Origin: JANQOH01 sp965243325
Lineage (GTDB): Bacteria > Pseudomonadota > Alphaproteobacteria > UBA7887
Assembly (NCBI GenBank): GCA_965243325.1
Contig: CBDEUQ010000003.1
Coordinates: 1,736,001 to 1,800,000, forward strand
DNA length: 64,000 nucleotides
Reading direction: 5' to 3'
Position numbers and translations under genes: made by a program. Below the pieces are notes generated by a model. It did no database searches, was not told the origin of the DNA, and saw only the letters and a program-made list of their open reading frames with translations. Of this stretch, positions 54,506 to 63,047 are shown piece after piece (the stretch's first letter is position 1; each line of letters begins with the position of its first letter).

Positions 54506-55024
54506 TTACGACTCGGCGGCGGCCGGTGCTTCGGCGGCGGGCGGAGCCTCGGCGGCGGGCGCCTCGGGCGCGTTCGCGGCCTCTGCCTCGGCGAGATACC
54601 AGAAATACCCCTCGCGGCGGATTTTCCCTTCGTGCCGCAGGGTCCACAGCGCGTTGCTGGCCGCCTTCGAGGTGATTTCCCGGTTGAAGGTCTTTTGGGC
54701 GGTTTCCCGCAGGGCCTTCGCCTTCACCCCGCCTTCCTTGCCGATCCGCTCGAGCGTGCGGTACATCGCGTCCTTGGCGGTGACGCGGCCGCCGGCCCCG
54801 CGCCGCCGGCGCCGGCCGTTGGTCGGCGCCGGGGCAGCGGCGGCGCGCGCGCCCGGCCGCCGTCCGCGCCGCGGTCTGGTGGCCTTTTCGATCTCCGCGA
54901 TGGCGACGTCGATCCGCGCAATCCTTTCCTCGACCGTGCGAAGTTCGTCTGCCAGCTTTTCCCTCTGCTGTTCAGCCTTGGCGCGCTCTTCGTTCATTCT
55001 GCCGACGATGCCGTCCATATTCAT
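54506..55024 (-). CDS. Basic coiled-coil protein with winged-helix-like segment
   Basis: A 172-residue protein of no family I can name. Residues 1-47 form a charged coiled coil (MNEERAKAEQQREKLADELRTVEERIARIDVAIAEIEK). Residues 50-80 are Arg/Gly/Ala-rich with AT-hook-like patches (RPRRGRRPG, GRRRRRGAGG). Residues 84-145 look like a small helix-turn-helix or winged-helix (ITSKAASNALWTLRHEGKIRREGYFWYL). The tail is a low-complexity Ala/Pro/Glu repeat. AAGGAGAA lies eight bases before the ATG. The layout suggests a nucleoid-associated or DNA-binding regulatory protein; this is inference from composition. Confidence 0.65.
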   Translation of the reverse strand: MNMDGIVGRMNEERAKAEQQREKLADELRTVEERIARIDVAIAEIEKATRPRRGRRPGARAAAAPAPTNGRRRRRGAGGRVTAKDAMYRTLERIGKEGGVKAKALRETAQKTFNREITSKAASNALWTLRHEGKIRREGYFWYLAEAEAANAPEAPAAEAPPAAEAPAAAES

Positions 55025-55103
55025 GGCTGATTCTCCTTTCGCGCGGCGTCATAAGCCGTCGCCGTTTTCCGGTCAACCGAAAAAGCACGGGAGAATTTCG
55101 CCC

Positions 55104-55592
55104 TCAATTGACCGTCGGGGAGGCTTGCCCGCCGTTGGTCCCCTGGCGCGCGCGTTCCGACCGGCGGAACAGTGCCGCGAAATCGATCGGGTCGAGCATG
55201 AGCGGCGGAAAGCCCCCCTCGCGTGTGCAGTCCGCGATAACGCGGCGGGCGAAGGGAAACAGGAAGCGGGGACACTCGATCATGATCAGCGGCCTGAACT
55301 GCGATTCGGGCACGCCGGCGATGTGGAACACGCCGCCGTAACTCAGCTCGGCTATGAACGCCACATCCTCTCCGCGCGTTGCGCGCACGTCGAGCTTGAG
55401 TTCCACCTCGTGCGCGCCGTCATCCAGCTTCTCGGCGTTGACGCTGACGGAAAGCTGGATCTCCGGCGGTTCGGACGCCGCCATCGACCGCGGCGCGCCG
55501 GGGTTCTCGAACGACAGGTCCTTGATGTACTGCGCGCGCACCGCGAAGGTAGCGCGCGCGGCGGTCGGCGCCGCCGTCGTATCGTCACTCAT
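55104..55592 (-). CDS. secB: Protein-export chaperone SecB
   Basis: A 162-residue tetrameric cytosolic chaperone that holds preproteins unfolded and delivers them to SecA. Family-typical stretches are FAVRAQYIKDLSFENPGAP, LDDGAHEVELKLDVRA, FIAELSYGGVFHIAGVPE, LIMIECPRFLFPFARRVIADCTREGGFPPLMLDPIDFAALF. ATG 55592 gives the usual short acidic N-terminus. Single gene between the basic coiled-coil gene and the antiporter operon. Confidence 0.97.
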   Translation of the reverse strand: MSDDTTAAPTAARATFAVRAQYIKDLSFENPGAPRSMAASEPPEIQLSVSVNAEKLDDGAHEVELKLDVRATRGEDVAFIAELSYGGVFHIAGVPESQFRPLIMIECPRFLFPFARRVIADCTREGGFPPLMLDPIDFAALFRRSERARQGTNGGQASPTVN

Positions 55593-55665
55593 GGCATTTC
55601 CTTTGCAGCGGGGAGGCTCGCTATCATGGCCGCCGGCACGAGACAACCCGGCCCGGCCGCGCCGG

Positions 55666-57357
55666 TCACACGTAGAGTGCGAGAAGGCAGAGCGTGAGAA
55701 GGCCGGCAAGCCACGCGGCCGAGATGCCCATGGGCCACGCGCGCGACAGGACGCCGCGCGGCTCGTGTGCGCGGCGAACGCTGCGCCACAGCGAATGGAG
55801 GAGGGCGCGGGCCGAAGCGAGGCCGCCGGCCCACCGCGTTGCCGCCGCGCGGCCGACGGCCACGGCGGCGCCGGTCCCGACGCGGCGCCAAAGCCAGTCG
55901 GAGTCGAGGTTCGTCAGCCTGAGCTCCGGGGGATAAATTCCCGAGACCATCAGCAGCGCGAAGGCGAGCGCCGAGAAAAACAGGAGCTGCATCTGCGTGA
56001 CGACGTGCGTCGTCGTGTACGGCGCATATGCCGCGTCCCACGGCAGGAGGTCGTACAGCAGCCACGGATAGCACCCGTTGAAGACGCAGATCGCGGCCGC
56101 CAGTCCCATCGCGAGGAGCATGTTGGGCGGCGGGTCGGACGTCCGGATGCCGGAGTCGTGTGCGAAAAAGGCGAAATACGGGATCTTGATTCCGGCGTGA
56201 TGGAAGACGCCGGCGCTGGCGAACAACAGGCACAGGAAGACGACCACATGGCCTTCCTCCGCGGCGGAGGTCATCACCATCGATTTCGACACGAACCCGG
56301 AAAACAGGGGAAAGGCCGAGATCGAGGCCGCGCCGACGATGCAGAAGACCGTGGTCAGCGGCATCGTCTTGTACAACCCGCCGAGGTCGGTGCCGTCGAT
56401 GCGGCCGGTCATGTGCAGCACCGCCCCCATGCTCATGAACAGCAACCCCTTGAACACCACGTCGTTGAAGGCGTGGCTCACCGCGCCGTTCAGCGCCAGC
56501 GCGGTGCCGAGGCCGATGCCGACGACCATGAAGCCGACCTGGTTGATCAGGCTGTAGGCCAGCACGCGGCGCAGATCGTTCTCGATCACGGCGTAGAAGA
56601 TCGGAAACATCGCCATCGCCGTGCCGATCCAGATCAGAATGTCGGCGCCGGCGAACGAGCGTGCGAGCGCGTAGACCGCCACCTTGGTGGTGAAGGCGCT
56701 GAGGAACACCGTCCCCGTCGGGGTCGATTCCGGATAGGCGTCCGTCAGCCAACTGTGCAGAAACGGCCATGCGCACTTTATGCCGAAGGCGAGGAAGATC
56801 AGCTTCGGCCCCCAACCGTCGAGCGCCAGCGCCTCGAAGGCGAGGCTGCCGGTCTCCCCGTAGTGCACCATGGCGCCGGCCAGCAGCAGCACGCCCGAGG
56901 CCACCTGGGCGACGAGGTAGCGGAGACCGGCGCGCGCCGAGCGCGGGGTGCGGCGGGCCCAGATCAGGAAGACGCTGGCCACCGCCATCGTTTCCCAAAA
57001 GACGAAGAGGGTGAGCAGGTCGCCCGCAAAGACCGCGCCGAGGGCGCCGCCGGCGTAGAGGAGCGCGCCGGTCTGCTGTGCCGTATCGCGGACGTGCAGG
57101 GCGAAGATGGCGCCGAGCGCGGCCGCGATGTGGAACAGCAGCGCGAACAGGAAGGCGAGCTTGTCGATGCGCCCGAGGACCAGTTCGTAGTCGAACAGGG
57201 CGACGCGCCAGTGAACGCCGAAATCGAGGGCAAGCAGGTTGACGAGGCCGACGAGGGGAACGAGCAGCGACCAGGCTCCGCGCCAGCGGGCGCCGATCAG
57301 CGGAACGAGCAGCGCGCCGACGACGAAGATCAGGAACGGCGGCACGCTAGCGGTCAT
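55666..57357 (-). CDS. Mrp-type antiporter proton-channel subunit (MrpD/NuoM-like), third copy
   Basis: A 563-residue polytopic membrane protein (about 14 spans) of the Proton_antipo_M family shared by complex I and Mrp antiporters. The key charged residues of the channel are present: Glu in FVFWETMAVASVF (TM5), Lys in GIKCAWPFLHSWL (TM7), and His/Lys in the half-helix region FNDVVFKGLLFMSMG (TM12). It overlaps the small membrane protein gene by 11 bases. Compared with MrpD it has a longer Arg/Ala-rich C-terminal part (about residues 490-540). It is the last gene of the minus-strand antiporter operon. Confidence 0.87.
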   Translation of the reverse strand: MTASVPPFLIFVVGALLVPLIGARWRGAWSLLVPLVGLVNLLALDFGVHWRVALFDYELVLGRIDKLAFLFALLFHIAAALGAIFALHVRDTAQQTGALLYAGGALGAVFAGDLLTLFVFWETMAVASVFLIWARRTPRSARAGLRYLVAQVASGVLLLAGAMVHYGETGSLAFEALALDGWGPKLIFLAFGIKCAWPFLHSWLTDAYPESTPTGTVFLSAFTTKVAVYALARSFAGADILIWIGTAMAMFPIFYAVIENDLRRVLAYSLINQVGFMVVGIGLGTALALNGAVSHAFNDVVFKGLLFMSMGAVLHMTGRIDGTDLGGLYKTMPLTTVFCIVGAASISAFPLFSGFVSKSMVMTSAAEEGHVVVFLCLLFASAGVFHHAGIKIPYFAFFAHDSGIRTSDPPPNMLLAMGLAAAICVFNGCYPWLLYDLLPWDAAYAPYTTTHVVTQMQLLFFSALAFALLMVSGIYPPELRLTNLDSDWLWRRVGTGAAVAVGRAAATRWAGGLASARALLHSLWRSVRRAHEPRGVLSRAWPMGISAAWLAGLLTLCLLALYV

Positions 57358-57643
57358 CGCGCGCCCCGCCGTCCGGTTTCCCCTCCTCGTCCGCGCCGTA
57401 ATAGTCCGGCGGCCGGGAGACGATCTTCCGCAGTTCCTTCGCCGCGAGCACCAGGGCCACGCAGGCGACGAAACCGTAGACGCCGTAGAACCCGAACCAT
57501 CCCTCGAAGTGCAGGACGGCGTGCTTGTGATAGAAGAAATCCGCGGCGAACAGCAGCGCGCAGACGGCGTACAGGGCGTACAGCACCTTGCGCACGTTGC
57601 GCGGGTCGTCCAGCCAGTACCGCCTGCCGTGCCGTTCGCCCAT
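57347..57643 (-). CDS. Small two-span membrane protein within the antiporter operon
   Basis: A 98-residue protein with two predicted spans (VLYALYAVCALLFAADFFY and FYGVYGFVACVALVLAAKEL) separated by a His-rich loop (HKHAVLHFEG), and a hydrophilic acidic C-terminus ending in PDYYGADEEGKPDGGARDDR. Sandwiched between two proton-channel genes with a 10-base gap upstream and an 11-base overlap downstream, so it is probably an accessory subunit of the antiporter. It is not one of the canonical MrpA-G subunits. ATG 57643 taken, an adjacent GTG 57646 is possible. Confidence 0.75.
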   Translation of the reverse strand: MGERHGRRYWLDDPRNVRKVLYALYAVCALLFAADFFYHKHAVLHFEGWFGFYGVYGFVACVALVLAAKELRKIVSRPPDYYGADEEGKPDGGARDDR

Positions 57644-57653
57644 CACGGCCTCT

Positions 57654-59105
57654 TCAAGGCACCAATTGCGCGAGCAGGCGCCACGCGGGACCGGGGAAGA
57701 GAAACAGCAGCACCGTCGCGCCGGCCGTGAACAGGATCGGCACGAGGCATGCGAGCGGCGCTTCGTTCACTCCGCCGTCGAACGCCGTCGGTTGCGGCCC
57801 CGGGAAAAAGGCGCGCACCGCCAGGGGCATGAAGTAGCCGACGTTGAGCAGGCTCGAGACCATCAGCGCGGCGACGAAGACCAGGCCGCCCGCTTCCACG
57901 GCGCCGAGACCGAGATACCATTTGCTCCATGCGCCGCCGAACGGCGGCAGCCCGATGACGCTGAGCGCGCCGACGAGGAACGCGAGCATCGTCCACGGCA
58001 TGGCGCGACCGATGCCGCGCATGTCGCTGATACGCTCCTTGTGCGCCGTGATGATGATGGCGCCGGCGCAGAAGAACAGCGTGATCTTGCCGAACGCGTG
58101 GGTCAGCATGTGCAGGCCGCCGCCGACGATGGCGCTGGGCGTCGCCAGCGAGGCGCCGAGCACGATGTAGGCGAGCTGGCTCACGGTCGAATAGGCGAGG
58201 CGCGCCTTGAGGTTGTCCTTGGTCAGCGCGACCAGCGATGCCACGACGAGCGTGAACGTCGCGAGCCAGGGCAGCCACGGCCCCGGATGGGCGGTCTGCA
58301 TCTGGTCGAGCCCGAAAACGTAGATCACGATCTTGAGCACCGTGAACACGCCCGCCTTCACCACCGCGACGGCGTGCAGGAGGGCGCTCACCGGCGTCGG
58401 CGCCACCATCGCCGCCGGCAGCCAGCGATGGAACGGCATGATCGCCGCCTTGCCGACGCCGAACACGTAGAGCGCGAACAGGACCGCGAGCGCGAGAGGA
58501 TCGGCCTTGCCCGCAAGAATGCCGCCGGCCGTGAAATCGAGCGTTCCGGCGAGCATGTAGGTGATCGCGATGGCGATCAGCTGAAAGCCGATCGAGGTGC
58601 CAAGCAGGATGCCGAGGTAGACCCGCCCCGACCGGCGCGCCTCGTCGCTCCCGGCGTGCGTGACCAGCGGGTAGGTGGAGATCGTCAGAACCTCGTAGAA
58701 GAGGAACAGCGTGAACATGTTGCCCGCGAACGCGACGCCGACCGCGCCGCACAGGGCGATCGCGAAGCAGACGTAGAACCGCGTCTGGTTTCGTTCGCGG
58801 TGGGCTCGCATGTAGCCGATCGAGTAGATCGAGTTCGGGATCCACAGGAAGGCCGCGATCAGCGCGAACAGCATGCCGAGCGGCTCGATTTCGAACGCCA
58901 GCGCGAGGCCCGGAAGCACGGTGTACAGCACCGCCTCCGGCCGCTCGCCGGCAAGCACGCCCGGCGCCTGCGCGGCGACGGCGGCGAACAGGGCGCCCGC
59001 GGTAAGCAGCGTCGCCGCCTCGCGGAGGTCTGGCCGCGCCCCCGCCAGCCAGATCGCGGCCGCGCCGACGAGCGGAATGAAGGGCGTGACGGCGAGCAGG
59101 GTCAC
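57654..59105 (-). CDS. Mrp-type antiporter proton-channel subunit resembling the N-terminal half of MrpA/NuoL
   Basis: A 483-residue Proton_antipo_M protein. Charged channel residues: Glu in FLFYEVLTISTYP, Lys in GVGKAAIMPFHRWLP, and Lys in THAFGKITLFFCAG. The stretch LLHAVAVVKAGVF is the form typical of MrpA/NuoL (HA-x-V-KAGV) rather than MrpD, so it may supply the MrpA N-terminal function that is detached here from the MrpA C-terminal domain encoded at 61370-61915. GTG start at 59105 overlaps the upstream gene's stop (GTGA). Confidence 0.88.
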   Translation of the reverse strand: MTLLAVTPFIPLVGAAAIWLAGARPDLREAATLLTAGALFAAVAAQAPGVLAGERPEAVLYTVLPGLALAFEIEPLGMLFALIAAFLWIPNSIYSIGYMRAHRERNQTRFYVCFAIALCGAVGVAFAGNMFTLFLFYEVLTISTYPLVTHAGSDEARRSGRVYLGILLGTSIGFQLIAIAITYMLAGTLDFTAGGILAGKADPLALAVLFALYVFGVGKAAIMPFHRWLPAAMVAPTPVSALLHAVAVVKAGVFTVLKIVIYVFGLDQMQTAHPGPWLPWLATFTLVVASLVALTKDNLKARLAYSTVSQLAYIVLGASLATPSAIVGGGLHMLTHAFGKITLFFCAGAIIITAHKERISDMRGIGRAMPWTMLAFLVGALSVIGLPPFGGAWSKWYLGLGAVEAGGLVFVAALMVSSLLNVGYFMPLAVRAFFPGPQPTAFDGGVNEAPLACLVPILFTAGATVLLFLFPGPAWRLLAQLVP

Positions 59106-60580
59106 GGCATCCCGCCCAGCAGCGCCTGGGCGGCCCTTAGCGCGATGCCCGCGGTGCTCTCGGCAGCGAGTCCGAAGGCCACGCAGGCGCCGGCGAGTAT
59201 CCAGCACGCGCCGACCATGGGCCACGGCGCCTCGGCGATCTCGCGCCCGCCGTCGGGTTCGGCGAAGTACGCCGCCTCGACCACCCGCCAGACGTAGACC
59301 ACGGCCATCAGCGACGTCACCGCGACCAGCACCGCGAGCGGCCATAGCCCCTCTTCCAGCGCGGCGAGCACCAGATACCACTTGCTGACGAACCCGACGG
59401 TGCCGGGCAGGCCGATCAGGCTGAGGCCGCCGACGACGAACGCCGCCATGGTCAGCGGCATGCGCCGCCCGAGGCCTCTCATGCCGTCGATGGCCGTGCT
59501 CCCGAGGCGCAGCGCGACACACCCCAGAGCGAGGAACATGGCCCCCTTCATTAGGGCGTGGTTGAACAGATGCACCGTCGCCGCCGTCAGGCCCGTCGTG
59601 CTCGCCATGCCGATGCCGAGCGCGATGGTGCCGATTTGCGCCACCGACGAGAACGCGAGCAGGCGCTTGGCATCGGTCTGGACGATGGCGGCCAGGGAGC
59701 CGACGACCGCCGCGGCCGCCCCGAACGGCAGCAGCAGATCGACAACCGGATACGACAACGCCGAAAAGTCGGCGCCGAACACCGTGAACAGGAAACGCAG
59801 CAACAGATAGACGCTGACCTTGGTCGCCGTTGCGGCGAGGAACGCCGAGACTGCCGACGGCGCGTAGGTGTAGGCGTCGGGCAGCCACACGTGCAGGGGA
59901 AACAGCGCGAGCTTGAGGCCGAGGCCGACGAGCACGAACGCGCAGGCCGCGATCACGACGAGATTGTCGCCGAGCGGCGGGATGCGTTCGGCGAGGTCGG
60001 CCATGTTCAGGGTGCCGGTGGCCATGTACAGGAGGCCGACGCCGATCACGAAGAAGGTCGCGCCGACGGTGCCGAGAATGAGGTAGCGAAAGCTCGCGAA
60101 CAGGGCGCGGCGGTCGCGGCCGAGGCTGATGAGCACATAGCCCGACAGCGACGATATTTCCATGAACACGAAGGCGTTGAAGGCGTCGCCCGTGATCGTG
60201 AGACCGAGCAGGCCGGCGAGGGTGAGGAGATACGCCGTGTAGAACAGGCTCTGGCGCGCCTCGGGAATCTCGTCGCGGACGCTCTGCCAGGCGAAGGGCA
60301 TCACCGCGGCGGCGACGCCGGTGACAAACACGAGGACGAAGCCGGACAGGAAATCGACCCGGTACTCGATGCCCCAGGGCGCTGGCCAGCCGCCGAAGGT
60401 GTAGGCGATCGGCCCGTTCCGGGCCACCTCCGCCAACAATGCCGCGGCGGCCGCGAACGCGGCCCACGTGATCGCGGTGGCGAACGCCCAGGCGCGGCCG
60501 CCGCGGCCGAGCAGCGTGCACAGCGGCGCGCCGAACAGCGGCATAACGACCGGAAGGACGGGCAGGTTGAGGGCGATCAC
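59102..60580 (-). CDS. mrpD: Mrp-type antiporter subunit D
   Basis: A 492-residue subunit with the clearest MrpD features: VFMEISSLSGYVLISLGRDRRALFASFRYLILGTVGATFFVIGVGLLYM (TM5 Glu), LGLKLALFPLHVWLPDAYTYAPSAVSAFLAATATKVSVYLLLRF (TM7 Lys) and HALMKGAMFLALG (TM12 Lys). It conducts protons in exchange with Na+ or another cation. It overlaps mrpC by four bases upstream and the MrpA-like gene downstream. Confidence 0.93.
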   Translation of the reverse strand: MIALNLPVLPVVMPLFGAPLCTLLGRGGRAWAFATAITWAAFAAAAALLAEVARNGPIAYTFGGWPAPWGIEYRVDFLSGFVLVFVTGVAAAVMPFAWQSVRDEIPEARQSLFYTAYLLTLAGLLGLTITGDAFNAFVFMEISSLSGYVLISLGRDRRALFASFRYLILGTVGATFFVIGVGLLYMATGTLNMADLAERIPPLGDNLVVIAACAFVLVGLGLKLALFPLHVWLPDAYTYAPSAVSAFLAATATKVSVYLLLRFLFTVFGADFSALSYPVVDLLLPFGAAAAVVGSLAAIVQTDAKRLLAFSSVAQIGTIALGIGMASTTGLTAATVHLFNHALMKGAMFLALGCVALRLGSTAIDGMRGLGRRMPLTMAAFVVGGLSLIGLPGTVGFVSKWYLVLAALEEGLWPLAVLVAVTSLMAVVYVWRVVEAAYFAEPDGGREIAEAPWPMVGACWILAGACVAFGLAAESTAGIALRAAQALLGGMP

Positions 60581-60942
60581 GGCACCGGCTCCGCATCGTC
60601 GTCGAGGGCCCGGATCTCCTCCTCCTCGACGGTGCCGTAGGCTTCCTTGATACGCACCGCAAGCGCCAGACCGAGCGCCAGCGTCGCGACGCCGACGACG
60701 ATCGCCGTCAGGATCAGCACATGCGGCAGGGGATTGGAATAGGGCGCGCCGCCGTCGTAGAGGATCGGCGCGGTACCGCCGAATACCTTGCCCGTCGAAA
60801 TGTAGAGCAGGAACACCGACGTCTGGAAGATGTTCAGCCCGACGAGCTTCTTCAGCAGGTTCCCGCGGTCGATGAGGATGTAAAAGCCGATCATCATCAC
60901 CGCGACGACGACCTGATAGCTGTAGCGCTCGAGCCCTTCCAT
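60577..60942 (-). CDS. mrpC: Mrp-type antiporter subunit C (NuoK-like)
   Basis: A 121-residue protein with three spans homologous to NuoK: GFYILIDRGNLLKKLVGLNIFQTSVFLLYIS (contains the NLLKKLVGLNI signature) and PLPHVLILTAIVVGVATLALGLALAVRIKEAYGT. The acidic tail EEEEIRALDDDAEPVP is an addition. Ends in a four-base overlap with mrpD. ATG 60942 lies two bases after the mrpB stop. Confidence 0.93.
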   Translation of the reverse strand: MEGLERYSYQVVVAVMMIGFYILIDRGNLLKKLVGLNIFQTSVFLLYISTGKVFGGTAPILYDGGAPYSNPLPHVLILTAIVVGVATLALGLALAVRIKEAYGTVEEEEIRALDDDAEPVP

Positions 60943-60944
60943 GG

Positions 60945-61373
60945 TCAGCCGCCTTCGGCCTCGCCGCGTCCGGCGAACGCCTGGAAGACGGCCAGCATGG
61001 TCGCCGCGACCGTCACCCCGACGCCGACCTCGACGATGAGAATGCCGTAGTGGTGGCCGTGCGCCGGATCGCCGGCGAGGAGCGCATAGTCGAGGTAGAC
61101 GCCGCCGAGCAGCATGGTGGCGACGCCGGTTCCGGCATAGAGCGCAAGGCCCACGGCGACGAGAACGCGGACCGCCGCCGGCGGAATCGCCGCGCGCAGG
61201 CGTTCGAGCCCGAACACGATGCCGTAATGGATGCATCCCGCCGCGACGATGACCCCGGCCTGGAAGCCGCCTCCCGGGCCGTAGTCGCCGTGGAACTGCA
61301 CGTAGAGGCCGAACAGCAAGATGAAGGGGATCAGGAACTTCGCGACCACGCGCAGGACCGGCGACTCGCTCAT
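60945..61373 (-). CDS. mrpB: Mrp-type antiporter subunit B
   Basis: A 142-residue MnhB-domain protein with four spans: PFILLFGLYVQFHGDYGPGGGFQAGVIVAAG carries the family's GxxGPGGGFQxG motif, and GHHYGILIVEVGVGVTVAATMLAVFQAFAG closes it. Its ATG overlaps the upstream stop (ATGA). Essential membrane subunit of Mrp antiporters. Confidence 0.95.
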   Translation of the reverse strand: MSESPVLRVVAKFLIPFILLFGLYVQFHGDYGPGGGFQAGVIVAAGCIHYGIVFGLERLRAAIPPAAVRVLVAVGLALYAGTGVATMLLGGVYLDYALLAGDPAHGHHYGILIVEVGVGVTVAATMLAVFQAFAGRGEAEGG

Positions 61374-61915
61374 CGCGTACGCTCCCCGCCTCGGCCTCTT
61401 CGGCGCCCGAGCAGCAGCAGCACGCCTATTCCGGCGGTGAAGATCACGGCGACCTCGCCGAGCGTGTCGAAGCTGCGGTAGTCCGCCAGCACCGCGGTCA
61501 CGACGTTGGGAATGCCGATGGCCTCGGGCGTCTCGTCGATGTAGCGCGGTGCCACATGGCCGTGCACCGGCGCATTCGGGTCGCCGACCGCCGGCATGTC
61601 GGTGGTGGCGTAGAGCAGCGCGGCGCCGGTCGCGACCGTCACGGCGAGCGCGAGATAGGGCTTGCGCGTGCGCGGCTTTTCGCGGTCTGCGGTCAGCGAC
61701 AGCGCGACCAGGCCGAGCACGGTGACGATGCCGGCGCCGACCGCGGCCTCGGTGAACGCCACGTCCACGGCGTCGAGCACGAGGAAGACGCTCGCCATCA
61801 GGAAGCTGTAGATGCCGCTCAGCATGACCGCGGCAAGGATCGAGCGCGTGCGCGCGATGGTCAGCGCCACGGCGAGCAGCAGCGCCAGCAGGACGACGTG
61901 GATCGCGGCGTCCAC
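61370..61915 (-). CDS. Detached C-terminal part of MrpA (DUF4040/MbhE-type domains)
   Basis: A 181-residue protein. Its first two thirds match the DUF4040/MbhD region of MrpA (ILAAVMLSGIYSFLMASVFLVLDAVDVAFTEAAVGAGIVTVLGLVAL). The last third matches the MbhE-type C-terminus (NVVTAVLADYRSFDTLGEVAVIFTAGIGVLLLL), with YRSFDTLGE being the conserved core. In canonical Mrp operons this is the tail of the large MrpA; here it is a separate gene, as in archaeal Mbh/Mbx complexes. GTG start 61915, two bases after the mrpG stop. Confidence 0.9.
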   Translation of the reverse strand: MDAAIHVVLLALLLAVALTIARTRSILAAVMLSGIYSFLMASVFLVLDAVDVAFTEAAVGAGIVTVLGLVALSLTADREKPRTRKPYLALAVTVATGAALLYATTDMPAVGDPNAPVHGHVAPRYIDETPEAIGIPNVVTAVLADYRSFDTLGEVAVIFTAGIGVLLLLGRRRGRGGERTR

Positions 61916-61917
61916 GG

Positions 61918-62250
61918 TCAGCCCGGGTCCTCGGGACGGCGCGGCTCGGCCCGCGTCCACGGCCGCAGGCCGCTGGTGAACGCTGCGTGCGCCAGCGCGT
62001 GGCTCGCCGTCGGGCTCGTCAGCAGGAGGAAGGCAAGAACGAACGCGAGCCGGGCGAGATTGAGCGACCAGCCCGCCTCCACCATCATGCCGACCACGAT
62101 GAGCGCTGCCCCGAGGGTGTCGGTCATGCCAACCGCGTGGCCGCGCGAATAGAAATCGGGCAGCCGCAGCAGACCGACCCCGCCGATCAGCAGGACCGCC
62201 GATCCGAGCAGGATGGCGGTCCAGGAGACGATGTCGACGGCGACGCTCAC
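61918..62250 (-). CDS. mrpG: Mrp-type antiporter subunit G
   Basis: A 110-residue, three-span PhaG/MnhG protein: LLGSAVLLIGGVGLLRLPDFYSRGHAVGMTDTLGAALIVVGMMVEAGW contains the conserved RLPDFYSRxHAxGxxDTLG block, and LLLTSPTASHALAHAAF the second. GTG start at 62250 overlaps the mrpF stop. C-terminus is hydrophilic and Pro/Arg-rich. Confidence 0.95.
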   Translation of the reverse strand: MSVAVDIVSWTAILLGSAVLLIGGVGLLRLPDFYSRGHAVGMTDTLGAALIVVGMMVEAGWSLNLARLAFVLAFLLLTSPTASHALAHAAFTSGLRPWTRAEPRRPEDPG

Positions 62251-62534
62251 GGGGCCTCGCCGCGGCTCTGGTCGTTGAACGCGCGGAACTTGAAATACCG
62301 CAGCGCCGCCACGACCCCGATGAAGTTGATCAGCGCATACACCAGGCCGAGGTCGAGGAAGTGGGGCCGGCCGGAGAGGAAGCCGAGAACGGCGATCAGC
62401 AGCACCGTCTTGGTGCCGAAGGCGTTCGCCGCCAGGATACGGTCGAAAACCGTCGGGCCGGCGATTGCGCGGACGACCGTGAGCGCCATGGCGACCAGGA
62501 TGGCGGCCGCGGCGACGGCGAACTGAAGGTCCAC
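62247..62534 (-). CDS. mrpF: Mrp-type antiporter subunit F
   Basis: A 95-residue, three-span protein: VRAIAGPTVFDRILAANAFGTKTVLLIAVLG is the MnhF signature (RGPTxxDRxLAxNxxxT), and DLGLVYALINFIGVVAALRYF the last span. GTG start at 62534 within eight bases of the mrpE stop. Overlaps mrpG by four bases. Confidence 0.95.
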   Translation of the reverse strand: MDLQFAVAAAAILVAMALTVVRAIAGPTVFDRILAANAFGTKTVLLIAVLGFLSGRPHFLDLGLVYALINFIGVVAALRYFKFRAFNDQSRGEAP

Positions 62535-62542
62535 CGTCCCCC

Positions 62543-63007
62543 CTAGAGCGCGGCCACCCGCGCGTCCATCTCGCCGGTTTCCAGGGCGGCCTGCCCCTCG
62601 GCGGTTAGCGCATGGACGAGGATCGAATCGTCGCGGACGTCGACCGCGATCGTGCCCGGCGTCAGCGTGATCGAGTTGGCGTAGAGCGCCCGCAGGAAAT
62701 CCGTCCGCTGGCGGGTCTCGACCTCGAACATGCGCGGCGAGACGGGCAGTTTCGGGTCGACGATCCGCCGCGCCACGTCGATGTTGGCCTTGACGACCTC
62801 GCCGAGCAGCCAGAGCCAGTAGCCCGGCAGGCGTTGCAGCACATGCAGTGGCATGCCTTCCCTGTCCACGAGGCCGAGGCGCCGCGCGAGGAACAGGACG
62901 AAGGCGCACGACAGCGCCCCGAAGGCAAGCATCAGCGGATTGTAGTGGCCCGACAGCAACAGCCAGACCGCGGCCAGCGAGGCGAACAGGACGAAGCTGT
63001 GAGCCAT
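62543..63007 (-). CDS. mrpE: Mrp-type antiporter subunit E
   Basis: A 154-residue MnhE protein with two N-terminal spans and a cytosolic domain: VWLLLSGHYNPLMLAFGALSCAFVLFL, YWLWLLGEVVKANIDVARRIVDPKLPVSP and LRALYANSITLTPGTIAVDVRDDSILVHAL, where NSITLTPGT is the conserved core. First gene of the operon, giving the order E-F-G-A(C-term)-B-C-D-A(N)/D-small-D. Begins 40 bases after the ThiY-like gene and is possibly co-transcribed with it. Confidence 0.95.
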   Translation of the reverse strand: MAHSFVLFASLAAVWLLLSGHYNPLMLAFGALSCAFVLFLARRLGLVDREGMPLHVLQRLPGYWLWLLGEVVKANIDVARRIVDPKLPVSPRMFEVETRQRTDFLRALYANSITLTPGTIAVDVRDDSILVHALTAEGQAALETGEMDARVAAL

Positions 63008-63047
63008 GCCCGCGAGACCCTGGCGAATGCCGTTGCCGTCTCGGCGC

